NCBI GenBank assembly: GCA_004194705.1
Contig: SADC01001145.1
Location: 62,001-126,000 of the forward strand
Source: Ditylenchus dipsaci
Taxonomy: Eukaryota > Nematoda > Chromadorea > Rhabditida > Anguinidae
Direction of reading: 5' to 3'
Length of the DNA stretch: 64,000 nucleotides
Shown here piece by piece: positions 12,901 to 23,309 of the stretch. How positions within the stretch are numbered: position 1 is the first letter of the stretch; each line of letters opens with the position of its first letter. The position numbers were made by a program, and so were the translations under genes. The notes under the pieces are model-generated. The model saw nothing but the letters and a program-made list of their open reading frames with translations. It was not told the origin of the DNA and made no database searches.

Positions 12901-15900
12901 ACCCGAATAACAGACAGGTGAGATACGACTCGATCTTAATATTTGGTGCAAGTGATATTTCTGTATTCAAAAGTCGCACGGTCATGAAGTGCACCGCAAC
13001 TACAAAAGGAACGCAGTAACACTAGTTACGTATAGAACGCGCCTGTTAACCAAGTACCGTATATTCTCTATTAGAAGGCCCGGGCCTTCTATTTTTCAAC
13101 CCTAAAAAAGTCGGAAAAAATTTGGGTCGATTTTGAGATTTTTGCGTGCTCAACCAAAATTTTAAAAGTGGAATCAGGTAAGCTCGTGTTAACTAAGAAA
13201 ACGCGAAAAACAGATTTGCGAATTTCTTTTTCTAGGCTGATATATAGGTCCTCAAGGGGGGCCTTCTATTAGAGAGGGGCCTTCTAATCGAGAATATACG
13301 GTATCGCAGGTTCAGTACTTTGTGTCCAATATGCATGAACAATTAGTCTCAAATTGACAGGTTTCACAACAGCATTAATTTTTAGAGAAATTTCGGCCGT
13401 AGGAAGTTTCGTAACAGCGAAATTTCGTAACGAATTTCTTTCGTAAGAGAAAATTATCGAATTTTTTTTCACTTTTAATCAATTTTTCGGCGCTACTAGC
13501 GAATACCCCCCCCCAAGCATCCGACCTTTAAAAATTGCTGTAACTACCCTTGCAAACGACAAGTTTAGGCTTAGCCCTTAGGCTTGGGGTAGGCCAGCGT
13601 ACGGAAGTTGTGACTAAAGAAGAGTTTGCGCACATTTTCCGGGGTCTGGGACATAAATTTGGGTACTTTTTACTTAAGTTTTAAAAGGTCGGATTTTTGG
13701 GGGGGGGGGGGTATTCGCTACTAGCGTCAATTTTCTAATTCAGGATTTCATCTGATTCATTTGTTTTGGCCTTTCTGTCACTGTTTGACACTTCGAACAG
13801 TTAATTATATGACTATGAACTGTATGAGCACAAAAGTTGGTAAGCATAGGTCATATGACTGAAAATTTTGATTATTAGTTGACTCGCAGATTTTTCATCC
13901 GTTAGGAGACCAGGTTGATGGGGTGGACTTTTTCACCGTCGGTTCGATTCCACCCTCTGACTGTTTTTTTTCTTGACTATTTTTGGTCAAAACATCACAG
14001 AAGTTATAAAAAACATCAAGTGAGGATTGAAAAGCAACAAAAAGCCACTTAACATATCACTAATGTTACTGAAAAGTGCGTTACGAAAGAGTTTGTTACG
14101 AAAACTCGCTGTTACGAAAAAGTTTCTTACGAAAATTCGCTCCCACGAAATTGTCTCGTTACGAAACTTCCTACAGCCGAAATTTCGACTTTGAATATCT
14201 TATGATTCCTATGACTTTTTTTTTATTGAACGAAATTTTCAGCGTTGCGGATTCTGCGCTGATATTTGAAAAAAACATTAAGACACCTATCGAGTGGCAA
14301 GAGCAAAATCTTTAAGTATGAGCACAAAGTGCCTCTATTTGCTTCGGCATGTGCAGAGATTTTGAGAAGGCGGAAAACCGAATATCGCCGAATAAAACCG
14401 AATACCGAATTCTTGATGTTTTATATTAAAATAGAGTCTCAGGCATTGCTAGATCCGGAAAATGAATTTCAAAAAAATTATTTACGTGAAAAGAAAAGTA
14501 TTTGAAATTATTTGATCACAAAAGGCCTGAGTTACTACCTGACATTACCATCCTAGAGTTCAGCAAATTCTGCTTCATAAATTTCAAATCTACCATTTCG
14601 TTGTGAGACAAAGTTCTTTCTTGTTAATCGCACTGATCGTTTTTTCTTTACCGGAGAAAATAGAATTCTCGGACAATTCCTTGAAAAATTTCTCGTTTGA
14701 CATCCGAATATTTTTTCGAGTAAGAAAATCGTACGTCTCAAAAAGACTTATTAGACTGAAATAAATTACCAGAGAGTATTGTCTTCAATAATTCAAATCT
14801 AGCTACAGTGCCTAAATAAAAAATTTTTCAAGAAAAAACACTGTTGCTAGAAAACCAGCTTTATAGGACTATTTTTTTTTTTCAAAAATACTCGTATATT
14901 TTTAGTGGGGAACGAGGTGTAAGGAGTCCTGGAGTGCAGAGTTCCAACAGAAGTATCAGTTGATCCAGACGATCACCTTGTTCATCACTCCTCTACTTAT
15001 CATTTCCGGGTTTTGCATTCATATGTCTATAATTCTCAAGAGAAAGGCTCTCCAGGTATCTATTATTCTTCGTAAAATATTAACTATTTTATTAACCAGC
15101 TAGTTTGCAGATAGGTGCTAGACAATTACGGGACAGGAAACGGGCTATTAAAATGCTGGTGTTTGTGGTGCTCATATTTGCAATCAGCTACATGCCTGTT
15201 CATTTGCACAATATTGCCACGTGAGTGACGGGTTTTTAAGTAATAGGCAATAATGTCGTTTTACTGATTTTACCGAGCGAAGCCTTTTCGGCTTCTATAA
15301 GGAACAATCAGACAAAAGCTTATTTTATGAGCTTTTTTTGAATTGCTGAAGAAGGTGAATTGTATAAAGTTGCAAAAAACTGTAAACAATCTGCTTCCCG
15401 TGCGTAGTAAGTGCTCGAATCGACTCAGAATTTCTCGCTCAACACGATGGTGCCGGTCCTTTCCGCTTCAATGACGGGTTAAGTAGGTGTAAAGGGTTAA
15501 GTGGTTTGTAGTATGGTTTGTAGTATGTACCTGTTTTTATACTTGGTCGAAAGCTCAATTCCTGGCGGTTAATTTAATATATTATGAGCGTGGGTGTAGT
15601 ATGGCAATCATGGCGCACCACTTGAAAACATGTGGGTATCCAGCTGGATTTGGCCATGCACAATTTGTTACCTTCTTGACTCCTTTACACCTATTTAACC
15701 CTTCATTGAGGCGGAAAGGACCGGCACCATCGTGTTCAGAGAGAAACTCTGAGTCGATTCGGGCAATTACTACTCACGGGAAGAGGAGCTTTTGAAACAA
15801 TTTCACAATTCAAGCAATTTGATAAATTAAAATGTCAAATGTAAAACCCACAAAACAATTTTCTGGAATTTTATTGAATAAAAAATCGAAAAAAGAATCA

Positions 15901-18817
15901 TTGCGAAAAAATTGAAGTCTAAACAAGTCCTTATAAAAATTATAGCAATATTATTGAATTGTTAAACAGAGTTTTGCCCTAGAATCAATCAGCTTAACGC
16001 TTTCCAATGAGTTAGGAAAACTTGAATTTGCATATACAGTCTACTCTCGTTAAACTGGCACTCCAATAAACTGGCACCCTCGATAAACTGGCACCCCAGG
16101 CTGGTCCCCAGGGGTGCCAGTTTATCGAGAGTAGACTGTACAACCCATATACAATCCAGAGCCTGATGAGTAAAGGTGGTAATAACTTGTTTGATGGGTC
16201 GCAAATTTCAAAGTTTTCTGTTCAAGGGTTGCTTAGGAAACTTGTTTAACAATTTCATTCTTTTTTTCCTGAAAAATTTGTTTTCATCATGGACTTTTAA
16301 AAGTAGAGTTTGTACACGCCTATTCATTGCTAATTTCATAAAATCCTAGATTTTGTAAACCCATAGTGGGCTCGGATTTATTACTACAGTCTACTCTCGT
16401 TAAACTGGCACTCCAATAAACTGGCACCCTCGATAAACTGGCACTTTGAAAAAGCCGTATTTGGCTGGCCGACAGAGAAATTAGGCAAAGTAACATCCCA
16501 CTAAACTGGCACCCCCGATAAACTGGCACCCCAGGCTGGTCCCCAGGGGTGCCAGTTTATCGAGAGTAGATGTAGTTTATAGTCTACTTAGATCATATAA
16601 AATAAAAAAAGACAACTTTGTGAAAGAATCATTTACTGATTGAATTAATTTCCAGTGCCTTCCACATAGAGCCCCAAGATGAGCCAAACCTCACCATGAT
16701 TGCCTTTCGAAAATTTATTCCACGATTTATGAGCTACAGTTCTAGCGTATTGAATCCTATTCTCTATAACTTCATGTCAGGTTAGTCGTTCAATATGCGG
16801 TGTCTACATTCATTATGCTGTTTTGCTGATTTTCTACTAAGTTAGCCAAATACGGAAATGAAAAATTGTGTGTCGCCTTTTATATGTTAAGAGTAGGAAT
16901 ATTTTTTTAGAAAAAAAAAGTGATTTTAAAATTTGGGTCTTTTTTTCAAAAAAAATTATTTTTTCACACTTTCAAACTATTTTTAGCAAAAAAAAATTTT
17001 AGCACGAAAATTCCGAAAAATATTTTGCCTTGTTCCCCCTAAACTTTTGAGGCATTTTATAAGAACAAAAAAAATTCAAAAAAATAACCTTGTGGCACCA
17101 AGGCGAAATTTTCTAATATTTTTTCGGTGAATTCGGTTGTTCGCCCGAATTTACCGAAAAGATATCAGAAAATGTCGCGCGGCAAGTTCTAATAATATTA
17201 GAAATTGTCTGGTAGCCATATAGTGCTTCATATACTTTTAACCGAGGTTGCTGGTTGGAATTGCTTCGGATTCAAACAGTACCGAGTAGATGACTTTGAT
17301 TCAAGGACTTGGCCACGGGTTTTTAACAGGATTCTGGGTGCTTAAGATACTCTAAGACTTTTAACGTAAAAAATGTGGTTTAAGACGGTTTGGGGTACTG
17401 ATTTCTATTAAAGCGGAGAGATTTTTACAAAAGCGGAGACTTTCAGCCAAAAAACGAAGGGACTTCAGCAAAAGCGGAGAGATTTCAGCTTTCTTGACTA
17501 AAACTCAAAAAGGCGGAGACATTTCAGCATAAAATGGTGACTTTTCAGCCAGAAGCGAAGAGATTTGAATCATCACCGTTCGAAAATCGGTACCCACTAT
17601 AGGATAGGGCTCATACTCCTTTCAAATATGAAATCTCGTTTTGACCTTATGTTTTTCGTCGCTTTTTCGACAATTATCAGAAAAGTTACCACACAGACAG
17701 TATCTGAAACAATAAGTATTATGTAAATATACTTTTTTAGGTAATTTGTAATGCGGAAGATATTTACACGCTGTACACTAAAGTAGTAACTTGTCCTAAT
17801 TTGATTATCTAGGGAAATCAGTTCAAAAACGCAATGCCAAGAACACAATTTTTGATTTAAAGCAGAGATTTGCACAAAATAAGGTGTTAGCTATTGGTTG
17901 TCGGAAAAGTTTGGCAAGGAACCCAAGTAACTAACACTTTCTAATATGCTCCGAGAATTTCATTTATTCATGCAAGTTATTATAAACAAGCTGATAATAC
18001 GCTAAGCGGCGCCTTTCCCTACTTAGGTATCTTCTCTGTTTGTTCCTTTTTTTTCAGCCCATGGTTTCAAAACTTGAACAAAAATCGAATAAAATCCTGT
18101 ACAGTCAAAGCTCTATACAACGGCCTTCCTAGGGACCTGCCTGGGGGCCTATATAAAGAGGGGGCCGTTATATAAAGTTGACATCATATACAGAAATCGG
18201 ACTGTGGTTATAATTTATTGGGCCCGATGGTGATTCCTGCGTTAATTGATAAAATCAGAAAATTTTTTTAATGTGTTTCCGTATTTCAATTTCGTGCATT
18301 GAATTTAATTCTAAAACTATCAAAAAAAATTTTTTGTGATTTACAAAAGTAATATTTGATTCTGGAACCCATCTTGTAATTTTCAGCGGGACCAAAAATC
18401 ATGATACTCATACCAAAATTTTGGGAGTTGTGCATAAAAGGCAAAAAATTTTTAGATAACCGCACTGTTTTCGTGTCTTTGTTTCTCGAAGATATTCAAA
18501 TGTCAACTCGAGCTTGATAAAATTTCGAATTCTAGATATAAAAGATTTGGCTTCGTAATTTGTAAAATCAATAGAATACAAAAATGATTAAAAAATGTAT
18601 TTCCTCTCTTAAAATTCAACTTTCAGAAAAGTTTCGGAAAGAGTTTCGAAGGGCATGTTGTCTGGGTGTATCCTCCAAACTAGAAAAACAACAACAGCAG
18701 CAGCAACTTCACAAACAATCCCTAGACCTGAGGCGATCCATGCGCTATAGTTCTGTGGTGGTCAATAGCTCGGGCAACAACACTCTACACTCACTCAACA
18801 ATCACGGTTTGCAATAA
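3963..18817 (+). CDS. rhodopsin-family peptide GPCR, orexin/allatotropin-receptor-like
   Basis: A seven-transmembrane neuropeptide receptor in eight exons: 3963-4137, 5037-5191, 10980-11125, 11782-11991, 14906-15055, 15111-15220, 16656-16780 and 18627-18817. The product is about 420 aa. The extracellular N-terminus is Ser/Thr-rich, followed by an acidic DDDYIDF stretch. TM1 has GNCMVVWVVSRN. TM2 has LALSDLL. The ECL1 Trp (TFWF) precedes the TM3 Cys. TM3 ends in SVERWKAISNPL, so DRY is replaced by ERW as orexin-type receptors use DRW. ECL2 has a Cys (TRCKESW). TM6 has FAISYMP and TM7 has NPILYNF, followed by the helix-8 stretch EKFRKEFRRACC and a Gln-run tail. All junction phases agree except exon 3 to 4, where one base is missing (exon 3 ends at TTTTTCAG; one more T restores the frame and the canonical 25-residue spacing from the TM3 Cys to the ERW Arg). 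The peptide-receptor class is firm; the subfamily is inferred from motifs. A possible poly(A) signal ATTAAA lies near 18903. Confidence 0.88.
4620..4763 (+). other. possible unassigned exon in GPCR intron 1
   Basis: An open frame starts at an ATG and reads through PKLDPDFLMNCAMDIFRCSP to a strong donor (CAT|GTGAGT). Base composition is more coding-like than its surroundings. Its end phase (0) does not match the next receptor exon, which needs phase 1, so it is not a simple alternative first exon. It could be an exon of another gene, a decayed exon, or chance. Confidence 0.25.
4842..4915. repeat. short tandem array of ATAATTCCGCG
   Basis: About five imperfect units of (G)ATAATTCCGCG(G/A) in GPCR intron 1. 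It resembles the arrays that make up foldback arms elsewhere in the window, but no inverted partner was found, so it may be a solo arm. Confidence 0.6.
6048..6469. mobile_element. foldback hairpin element in GPCR intron 2
   Basis: Two arms of about 200 bp run from GAAAACTCCCGACAAATGTG to the inverted copy ending in CACATTTGTCGAGAGTTTTC. They enclose a spacer of roughly 30 bp. The arms include CTACTCTTCTAG and TTTGTTTGATGGCTCATTAG in inverted order. No coding capacity; a single-stranded copy would fold into a long hairpin. Confidence 0.8.
6470..7974. other. GPCR intron 2 sequence, no gene seen
   Basis: AT-rich intron. It carries diverged copies of the dispersed GCCTTGGTCC unit at about 6770, 7068, 7172 and 7316. 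No protein motif was recognised in the short frames here. Confidence 0.4.
7975..8275. mobile_element. foldback element with AT-rich core
   Basis: Inverted arms contain TTGGGGGTTGAGAAATGG..GGTTGCAAAAAC and their reverse complement, ending CCATTTCTCAATCCCCCC. The core AAATTATTTATTTGATTTTA is also inverted. No coding capacity. Confidence 0.65.
8276..9508. other. GPCR intron 2 sequence, no gene seen
   Basis: Nothing recognisable on either strand beyond AT-rich sequence and short unsupported frames. Confidence 0.4.
9509..9768. mobile_element. MITE with AGGGTGTCTCAAAAGTATTG ends
   Basis: The left end AGGGTGTCTCAAAAGTATTG and right end CAATACTTTTGAGACAGCCT form terminal inverted repeats of about 25 bp around 210 bp of non-coding sequence. 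The superfamily is not determined. Confidence 0.75.
9769..10317. other. GPCR intron 2 sequence, no gene seen
   Basis: Contains short runs of TTAGGCTTAGGC-like sequence at about 10135-10190. No coding motif was recognised. Confidence 0.4.
10318..10754. mobile_element. hAT-like foldback MITE
   Basis: Ends are CAGTGTTTCCGAAACT and AGTTTCGGAAACACTG. Flanking 8-mers ATCAGCAC and CTCAGGAC match at 6 of 8 positions, fitting an aged hAT-type 8-bp duplication. The arms are rich in AAACTCAAGGT units facing each other. No coding capacity. Confidence 0.65.
11126..11781. other. GPCR intron 3, nothing recognised
   Basis: AT-rich intron. A 128-codon frame on the minus strand has no recognisable motif and is judged spurious. 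Confidence 0.4.
12520..12780 (+). repeat. intronic direct repeat, copy 1
   Basis: This copy contains TTTGTGTCCAGTATCCATAA, GGTTTCACAACA, CAGCGTTG, GATCACAAAAGGCCTGA and CCTGACATTACTATCC in that order. The same landmarks recur in order at 13315-13395 plus 14178-14600, where the second copy is split by a foldback insertion. It is an intronic duplication of unknown origin. Confidence 0.65.
13055..13303. mobile_element. MITE with TACCGTATATTCTCT ends
   Basis: The left end TACCGTATATTCTCTATTAG and right end TCGAGAATATACGGTA are inverted, with internal GAAGGCCCGGGCCTTC. It is the same subfamily as 22923-23186, which lies in the opposite orientation and shares the central segment GAGCACGCAAAAATCTC (reverse complement here). 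Confidence 0.82.
13315..14600 (+). repeat. intronic direct repeat, copy 2, split by an insertion
   Basis: The second copy of the 12520-12780 segment. Its left part (13315-13395) and right part (14178-14600) are separated by the TTACGAAA foldback. It still carries GATCACAAAAGGCCTGA and CCTGACATTACCATCC. Confidence 0.6.
13396..14177. mobile_element. foldback element with TTACGAAA arms and tRNA-like box
   Basis: Inverted arms of repeated TTTCGTAAC/GTTACGAAA end in CGTAGGAAGTTTCGTAAC and GTTACGAAACTTCCTAC(A)G. An inner inverted pair contains GGTCGGATGCTTGGGGG-like sequence (13488-13540 and 13672-13730). Near 13946 GTCGGTTCGATTCCACC, followed by a T run, resembles a pol III B box and terminator. 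The element sits precisely inside copy 2 of an intronic repeat. Confidence 0.65.
15393..15787. mobile_element. foldback element in GPCR intron 6
   Basis: The left arm CTTCCCGTGCGTAGTAAGTG to GGTGTAAAGGGTTAAG is mirrored by the right arm ending ACTACTCACGGGAAG. Both contain GGTGCCGGTCCTTTCCGC or its reverse complement. No coding capacity. Confidence 0.75.
16035..16140. mobile_element. pogo-like MITE
   Basis: TA-flanked ends CAGTCTACTCTCGTTAAACT and AGTTTATCGAGAGTAGACTG enclose AACTGGCACC units. Ends of the CAGT..CTCG type with TA duplication are typical of pogo/Tigger elements (Tc1/mariner superfamily). Confidence 0.82.
16385..16574. mobile_element. pogo-like MITE
   Basis: Nearly the same ends and AACTGGCACC units as the copy 350 bp upstream, but with a longer unique centre. 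Confidence 0.8.
16781..17402. other. GPCR intron 7 sequence, no gene seen
   Basis: AT-rich. The first bases are homologous to sequence following the TM7 pseudo-exon at 19996. Two dispersed CCTTGTTCCCCC/CACCAAGGC units lie at about 17028 and 17096. Confidence 0.4.
17403..17572. repeat. tandem array of AAAGCGGAGAGATTTCAGC
   Basis: About seven imperfect units of roughly 20-25 bp in GPCR intron 7. It resembles a solo foldback arm; no inverted partner was found. Confidence 0.7.
18100..18184. mobile_element. pogo-like MITE, short
   Basis: The left end TACAGTCAAAGCTCTATACA and the inverted right end TTATATAAAGTTGAC, with GGCC(G/C)TT units between, mark a compact pogo-type MITE in the last GPCR intron. 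Confidence 0.65.
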
Positions 18818-19452
18818 GGAGACAGCTCAATAATTAAAAAAGAACGAAATATTTTATATATTGTTGTTTCATATGTTGTTGAAATGGTTCAGACAGAAAG
18901 AGATTAAATATAAAATTATAGCTGTATTTTTTCTTTTTGGTTGATCACGTGTTGACAAATTTCGCCTTGTTCGGTTAGTTGGAAAATATCAATACAATCT
19001 ACGATCATTTTGTTTACTGCGATATGCAAGACTGGTGATGAATAAGTGCAAAGTGACTTGAACTCTCTCATGGGTTCGAACTCGAGTTAAAGTTCGAGTT
19101 AGAAATCGGTTTTGGTACGGGTGAATTTTTAAACGACTACTTTATTACAATTAAAGAAAATAGGAAAATGATGGCAGTTTTAAAGGGTTTGTATTAGATA
19201 TATTCATTAATAAGTCAACGTGTTTACGTGTGAATTCATGCTTTCATCGCAGTTCACTGTATAACATTCGAATTCAGGGCGCGATCTGACTCACATGAGG
19301 ATATAGGCCTCGATCTTATTAACATGTAAACTAGAGGAGGGATTCAAATTTTACATGTGAATCGGATTGACGCGTGAGTGGACATATGAACTGATCAACA
19401 GAAATTTCACATGTGAACTTCCCACATATCTTTCAACATGATTTGAAATGCC
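18818..19452. other. 3' flank of the GPCR gene
   Basis: Contains a possible polyadenylation signal (ATTAAA near 18903) and a solo fragment of the GAGTT foldback family (about 19070-19105). Otherwise nothing recognised. Confidence 0.4.
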
Positions 19453-19735
19453 TATAACTTTTTTTCTAGATCGAATTTCTGTTTTCGCCAATCGTTTTCT
19501 CTTACAAGCAATTTTATTAGGTGCATATTGTCAAAAATACGATTTTCGCTTGGTACCTCCTGTGGTTCTGGTCTTGGTCTGTGGGTGGCCCCTAGATGGC
19601 TGAAACCCGAGAACCACAGGAGGGACCAAGCGAAAATCGTATTTTTGACATTATGCACCTAATAAAATTGCTTGTCAAGAGAAAACGATTGGCGAAAACA
19701 GAAATTCGAAATTCCATTTATAAAAAAAGTTATAG
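19453..19735. mobile_element. foldback hairpin element
   Basis: Arms of about 130 bp contain CCAATCGTTTTCTCTTACAA and AAAAATACGATTTTCGCTTG, inverted around a short centre. They carry the dispersed CACAGGAGGGACCAAG motif. Ends are ATAACTTTTTTTCTAG and the inverted AAAAAAAGTTAT. Confidence 0.75.
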
Positions 19736-19885
19736 CAATTTCAAATCTTGCGGATTTCTTGAGACACCCTTTTGTAAATTCCGTGTTGGCTGCTTTGTAT
19801 TCCTAGTTTTCACTATGTCCAGATCTCAAAATTTTGAAAAAGACAACTATTGAAAAAATATCATTTAATGAAAGTAATTTGTCAG

Positions 19886-19995
19886 TGCCTTTCACCTAGT
19901 GGCGCAAGATGAGCCGAACCTTACCATGGCTGCCTTTAGGAAGTTTATTCCAAGATTCATGACATATTTTGCTTTCTCTATAACTTTTCGGTCAG
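19886..19995 (+). pseudogene. decayed duplicate of the GPCR TM7 exon
   Basis: The frame reads QDEPNLTMAAFRKFIPRFM, matching the receptor's seventh-helix exon, QDEPNLTMIAFRKFIPRFM. The preceding acceptor (..GTCAG|TGCC) and following donor (GTTAGTCGTT) are also homologous, and similarity runs into both introns. The part that would encode SSSVLNPILYNF has suffered a deletion and frameshift (110 nt against 125), destroying NPxxY. Neither a partner helix-8 exon nor other receptor exons were found around it. It is a relic of a local duplication. Confidence 0.85.
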
Positions 19996-20170
19996 GTTAG
20001 TCGTTTAATATGTGGCAATCGCATTCAATATGTTGTTTTCTTATTTTAATTTTTTCACAGTTTAAGAGCGATTTTTTCTAATTTCGGACGCGGACCCGTA
20101 CCAAGAGACCGAAAGCGATTTTCAGTATTCCAGATTGTTACACTCATACCCTATTTATGATACACCGAAA

Positions 20171-20428
20171 AAGGGACCAGGTACGCGATATGGTACCCCA
20201 AATATTTGCCTTGGTCCCCCTGTTGTTTTCCTTGAAAAATGCCTCGGTCCTCCTGTTGTTTTCAAGATGATCATGTAGTAGATGATCATGTTAACCATAA
20301 TCCCCCTGGTCACCATAATCACAGCGTTACTATAACCATAATGAACAGGTGGGACCAAGGCATTTTTCAAGTAAAAACAACAGGGGAGACCAAGGCAAAT
20401 ATTTGTGGTACCATATTGCGCACCAGTT
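20171..20428. mobile_element. inverted-repeat element between 20-bp direct repeats
   Basis: The direct repeat CTATTTATGATACACCGAAA occurs at 20151-20170 and 20429-20448. Between the copies lies an inverted repeat with GGTAC(G/C)C(G/A)(A)TATGGTACC outer segments and two nested GCCTTGGTCC(C/T)CCTGTTGTTTT units. No coding capacity. Confidence 0.7.
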
Positions 20429-20771
20429 CTATTTATGATACACCGAAACAGTGTTGTAAAAGGCACCACCAGCTCACGGCACCGCACCGGTGCCATTTTT
20501 TTGAGCTTTTGAATTTTGAAAATTTGACTTTGAACTTGAACTCAGAGTTTGGTTCAGAAGTCTTAACGTAATCAAAAACCTGAACTCTAAAAACCTGAAC
20601 AAGCCATGATAAAATTCTTGTGAGTTCAAAACCGTAATTTTGGATCTATCGAAGAATTTAAATCCACTGATACAATTACAAATGTTGATTCTGAAACCCA
20701 TCAAAGAAGTTCATTTATATATTTTATGTAGGGATATTATTAGTTAATTGCAGGTCATCAAGAATTTTTTT

Positions 20772-21117
20772 ATGGCTCGTTCGACTTCGACTTTGGATAT
20801 TTGACTAAAAAACCCTCTATCCGAACTCGAGCTCAAGTTGAACTCGGACATGAACTTACATACTTCGAGTTCGGTTACGAGGTCGAAATTGAAGGTGTTC
20901 ATGTGTATAACTTGGACTCGTTTTAGTAAATCCCTAGAAAAGCGACGTTTAGTGGCCTTTGGTCACTCTGGGGTGAGTGATCCAATTTATATCAATAAAT
21001 AACCTTAGGTCCGATCTCGAACTCGAAGTATAAACGCTTTCGAGTTTAAGTTCTGATCTCTGGCCATGTGAACAACTTTGGTCAGAACTCGAACTTGAAC
21101 TCGATTTTACGAGCTAT
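20772..21117. mobile_element. foldback element of the GAGTT family, second copy
   Basis: Arms of GAACTCGAACTTGAACTC type repeats start at ATGGCTCGTTCGACTTCG and end at ACGAGCTAT. The centre (GCGACGTTTAGTGGCC) corresponds to the centre of the 2373-2775 element in reverse orientation. Confidence 0.65.
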
Positions 21118-21328
21118 TAGACAACCTGATAATCAGGTCCACAACGTGAAATGCAATTAAAATCAGACACGAAAATCACGGTGACCCGAAGGTCATCCCA
21201 CACCCAAAAGTTTAGCTGTCTGCCTAGCCCTGAGGGCCGCAGCCATTTTTAACTAATCTTTGGAAGTTTTATAATAAAATTCATATCAAAATATTTCAAG
21301 GTATCAGTACTATCACTATTAAATAAGT

Positions 21329-21560
21329 TACCGTATTTCTTCTGATAATCGCGTCGGCGAGCTTTTTTTTCAAACCCCCAAAAATCGGAACATTTTCGGG
21401 TCGATCTCAAAAATTTCGGGTGCTCAACCAAAATCTAAAAAAAGGAATCGGTAGAGCTCGTGGGAGTTGAGAAAATGCATTCAACAGATTTTTAAAATAT
21501 TTGCTCTGGGCTGAGATATAAGTCCTCAAAGTAGGGGGTGCGCGCTTATTAGATTACTAG
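21329..21560. mobile_element. MITE of the TACCGTATT family, right end damaged
   Basis: The left end TTACCGTATTTCTTCTGATA is intact. The right side keeps GCGCGCTTATTAGA but has lost the terminal AATACGGTA. Its centre matches the 51193-51446 element. Confidence 0.7.
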
Positions 21561-21589
21561 TGCTTGGCCGCCCTACGGGCGGGTTTCAT

Positions 21590-22921
21590 TTTCCGCTGTT
21601 ATTTCCGTAGAAATTTTCAATTTATTTTCGCTTATATTTCCGCTGCATTTTTCGATATATTTCCGGTTACTACTCATTTGCGCAAATTTTTTTAAGTTAC
21701 AGGTTAGAATCCAGGTGGTAGCAGAAATAATTTTTCTTGAATAACAACCATAAAGTTGTTTTTATAAGACCAGTAAACCTCAGGTTGGATAGGAGGTCCA
21801 CCTGGTACTTTTTTTGAATAGGCATTCACCTCCAGAAACCGATATTTTAGATCAAGCTGAAAGTATTGAAAAATCAATGTACCCTATCCAAAATCGTGTC
21901 CTGAACACGGTTTGTAGAGACTAAAATGCTGTTTCAACCAACCGGAATATCAATACCGTGGGTAGTTACCCACTCCAAGGTGGTCGACTTTAAACTTTTG
22001 TGGATTATTGTTAGTAGACAAACAAATTTTGCATGCCTAAATCAATCCAGAAAAAAAGTTGGTTTTGTTATACCCAGGTGGTCGTACCCAGGTTGAAGAA
22101 CTCAGGTAAAACTCCCGGGTAGTAATATTTTTGTCCTGCAAAGAACTTTTAAAATTCAAAATTTTTTCTATGACCCGACTTCAGTTCCACTGGATAATCC
22201 ATGCCCCAACTAAACAAGTGGTCGTCCACTTGGATCAAAAAAAATTTGCGTTTTTATGTTCCAAAACTTGTTTTTCGGACTAATTCAGGCATGCTGAAGA
22301 TGGTTTGATAGTTATTAAATGCCGTTTCGTCAAGTATTTCTCGAATATTCGGCAATAATTGTTTTTACTAAAACTGGATTTTACCAAAACCCAAGAAATA
22401 CCTTACAAAACGGCATTTGACCACTATCAAACCATTTTCAGCATACCCGAATCAGTCCAGAAAACAGGTTTCAAGACCCAAAAAAAGTAAAAAAAGTTTT
22501 TGCACCAAGTGGACGACCACTTAGTTTGGTCGGTTAAGACGAAAAAATTACAATTCCAGAAAATTTTTTACTGAAAGTGAGAGTCCGAAAAAGTCATTGG
22601 ATACACTGAAATTGAATGTAAGACTGAGAGGCATAGTGGTAGTGAAAGGAGAAACCACTAATTGGATACGTGGCCTTACAGGGCTACTCCAGGACTGAGA
22701 TTTCTATTTCAAATCGTGTTCAGGACACGATTCTGAATAGGGTATGATACCTTCAAAGTTATTCCAGCGAAAAAAATAATAATTTCTGCTACCACCGAGA
22801 TTCGAACCTGTAACTTCAAAAAATTTGCGCAAATGAGTTTGCGCAAATGAGTAGTAACGGTATTTCCGCTGATATTTCTGTAGCATTCCCTGCTTATTCC
22901 CTGCTGATATTGCTTTAGAAT
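21590..22921. mobile_element. large foldback element with tRNA-like boxes in both arms
   Basis: Long imperfect arms mirror each other around about 22370: AAACGGCATTTGACCACTAT, GTGGTCGTCCACTTGG and GTGTTCAGGACACGATT all recur inverted. Outer parts of both arms carry a B-box-like GTTACAGGTTCGAATCTCGG (minus strand near 22797; diverged plus copy near 21703) next to TTTGCGCAAATGAG. No protein-coding signature; superfamily unknown. Confidence 0.7.
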
Positions 22922-22922
22922 T

Positions 22923-23186
22923 TACCGTATATTCTCGATTGAAAGGCCCTCTCTAATAGAAGGCCCTCTCTAATAAAAGGCCCCCTTGAGGACCTATATA
23001 TCAGCCTAGAAAAAGAAATTCGCAAATCTGTTTTTCGCGTTTTCTTAGTTAGCACGAGCTTACCTGATTCCACTTTAAAAATTTTGGTTGAGCACGCAAA
23101 AATCTCAAAATCGACTCAAATTTTTTCCGACTTTTTTAGGGTTGAAAAATAGAAGGCCCGGGCCTTCTAATAGAGAATATACGGTA
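22923..23186. mobile_element. MITE with TACCGTATATTCTCG ends
   Basis: The left end is TACCGTATATTCTCGATTG and the right end is AATAGAGAATATACGGTA. It is an inverted-orientation sibling of 13055-13303. Confidence 0.82.
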
Positions 23187-23309
23187 TTAATTTACTTTTT
23201 AAAGATTTCACCTTCAAATAAATTTCAAGACATATGAAATCTGAGAAAACTATAATCACATACTGTCCCTCTTAAAGACTTATCCACTCTTCACACAGCT
23301 GACAAAGCG

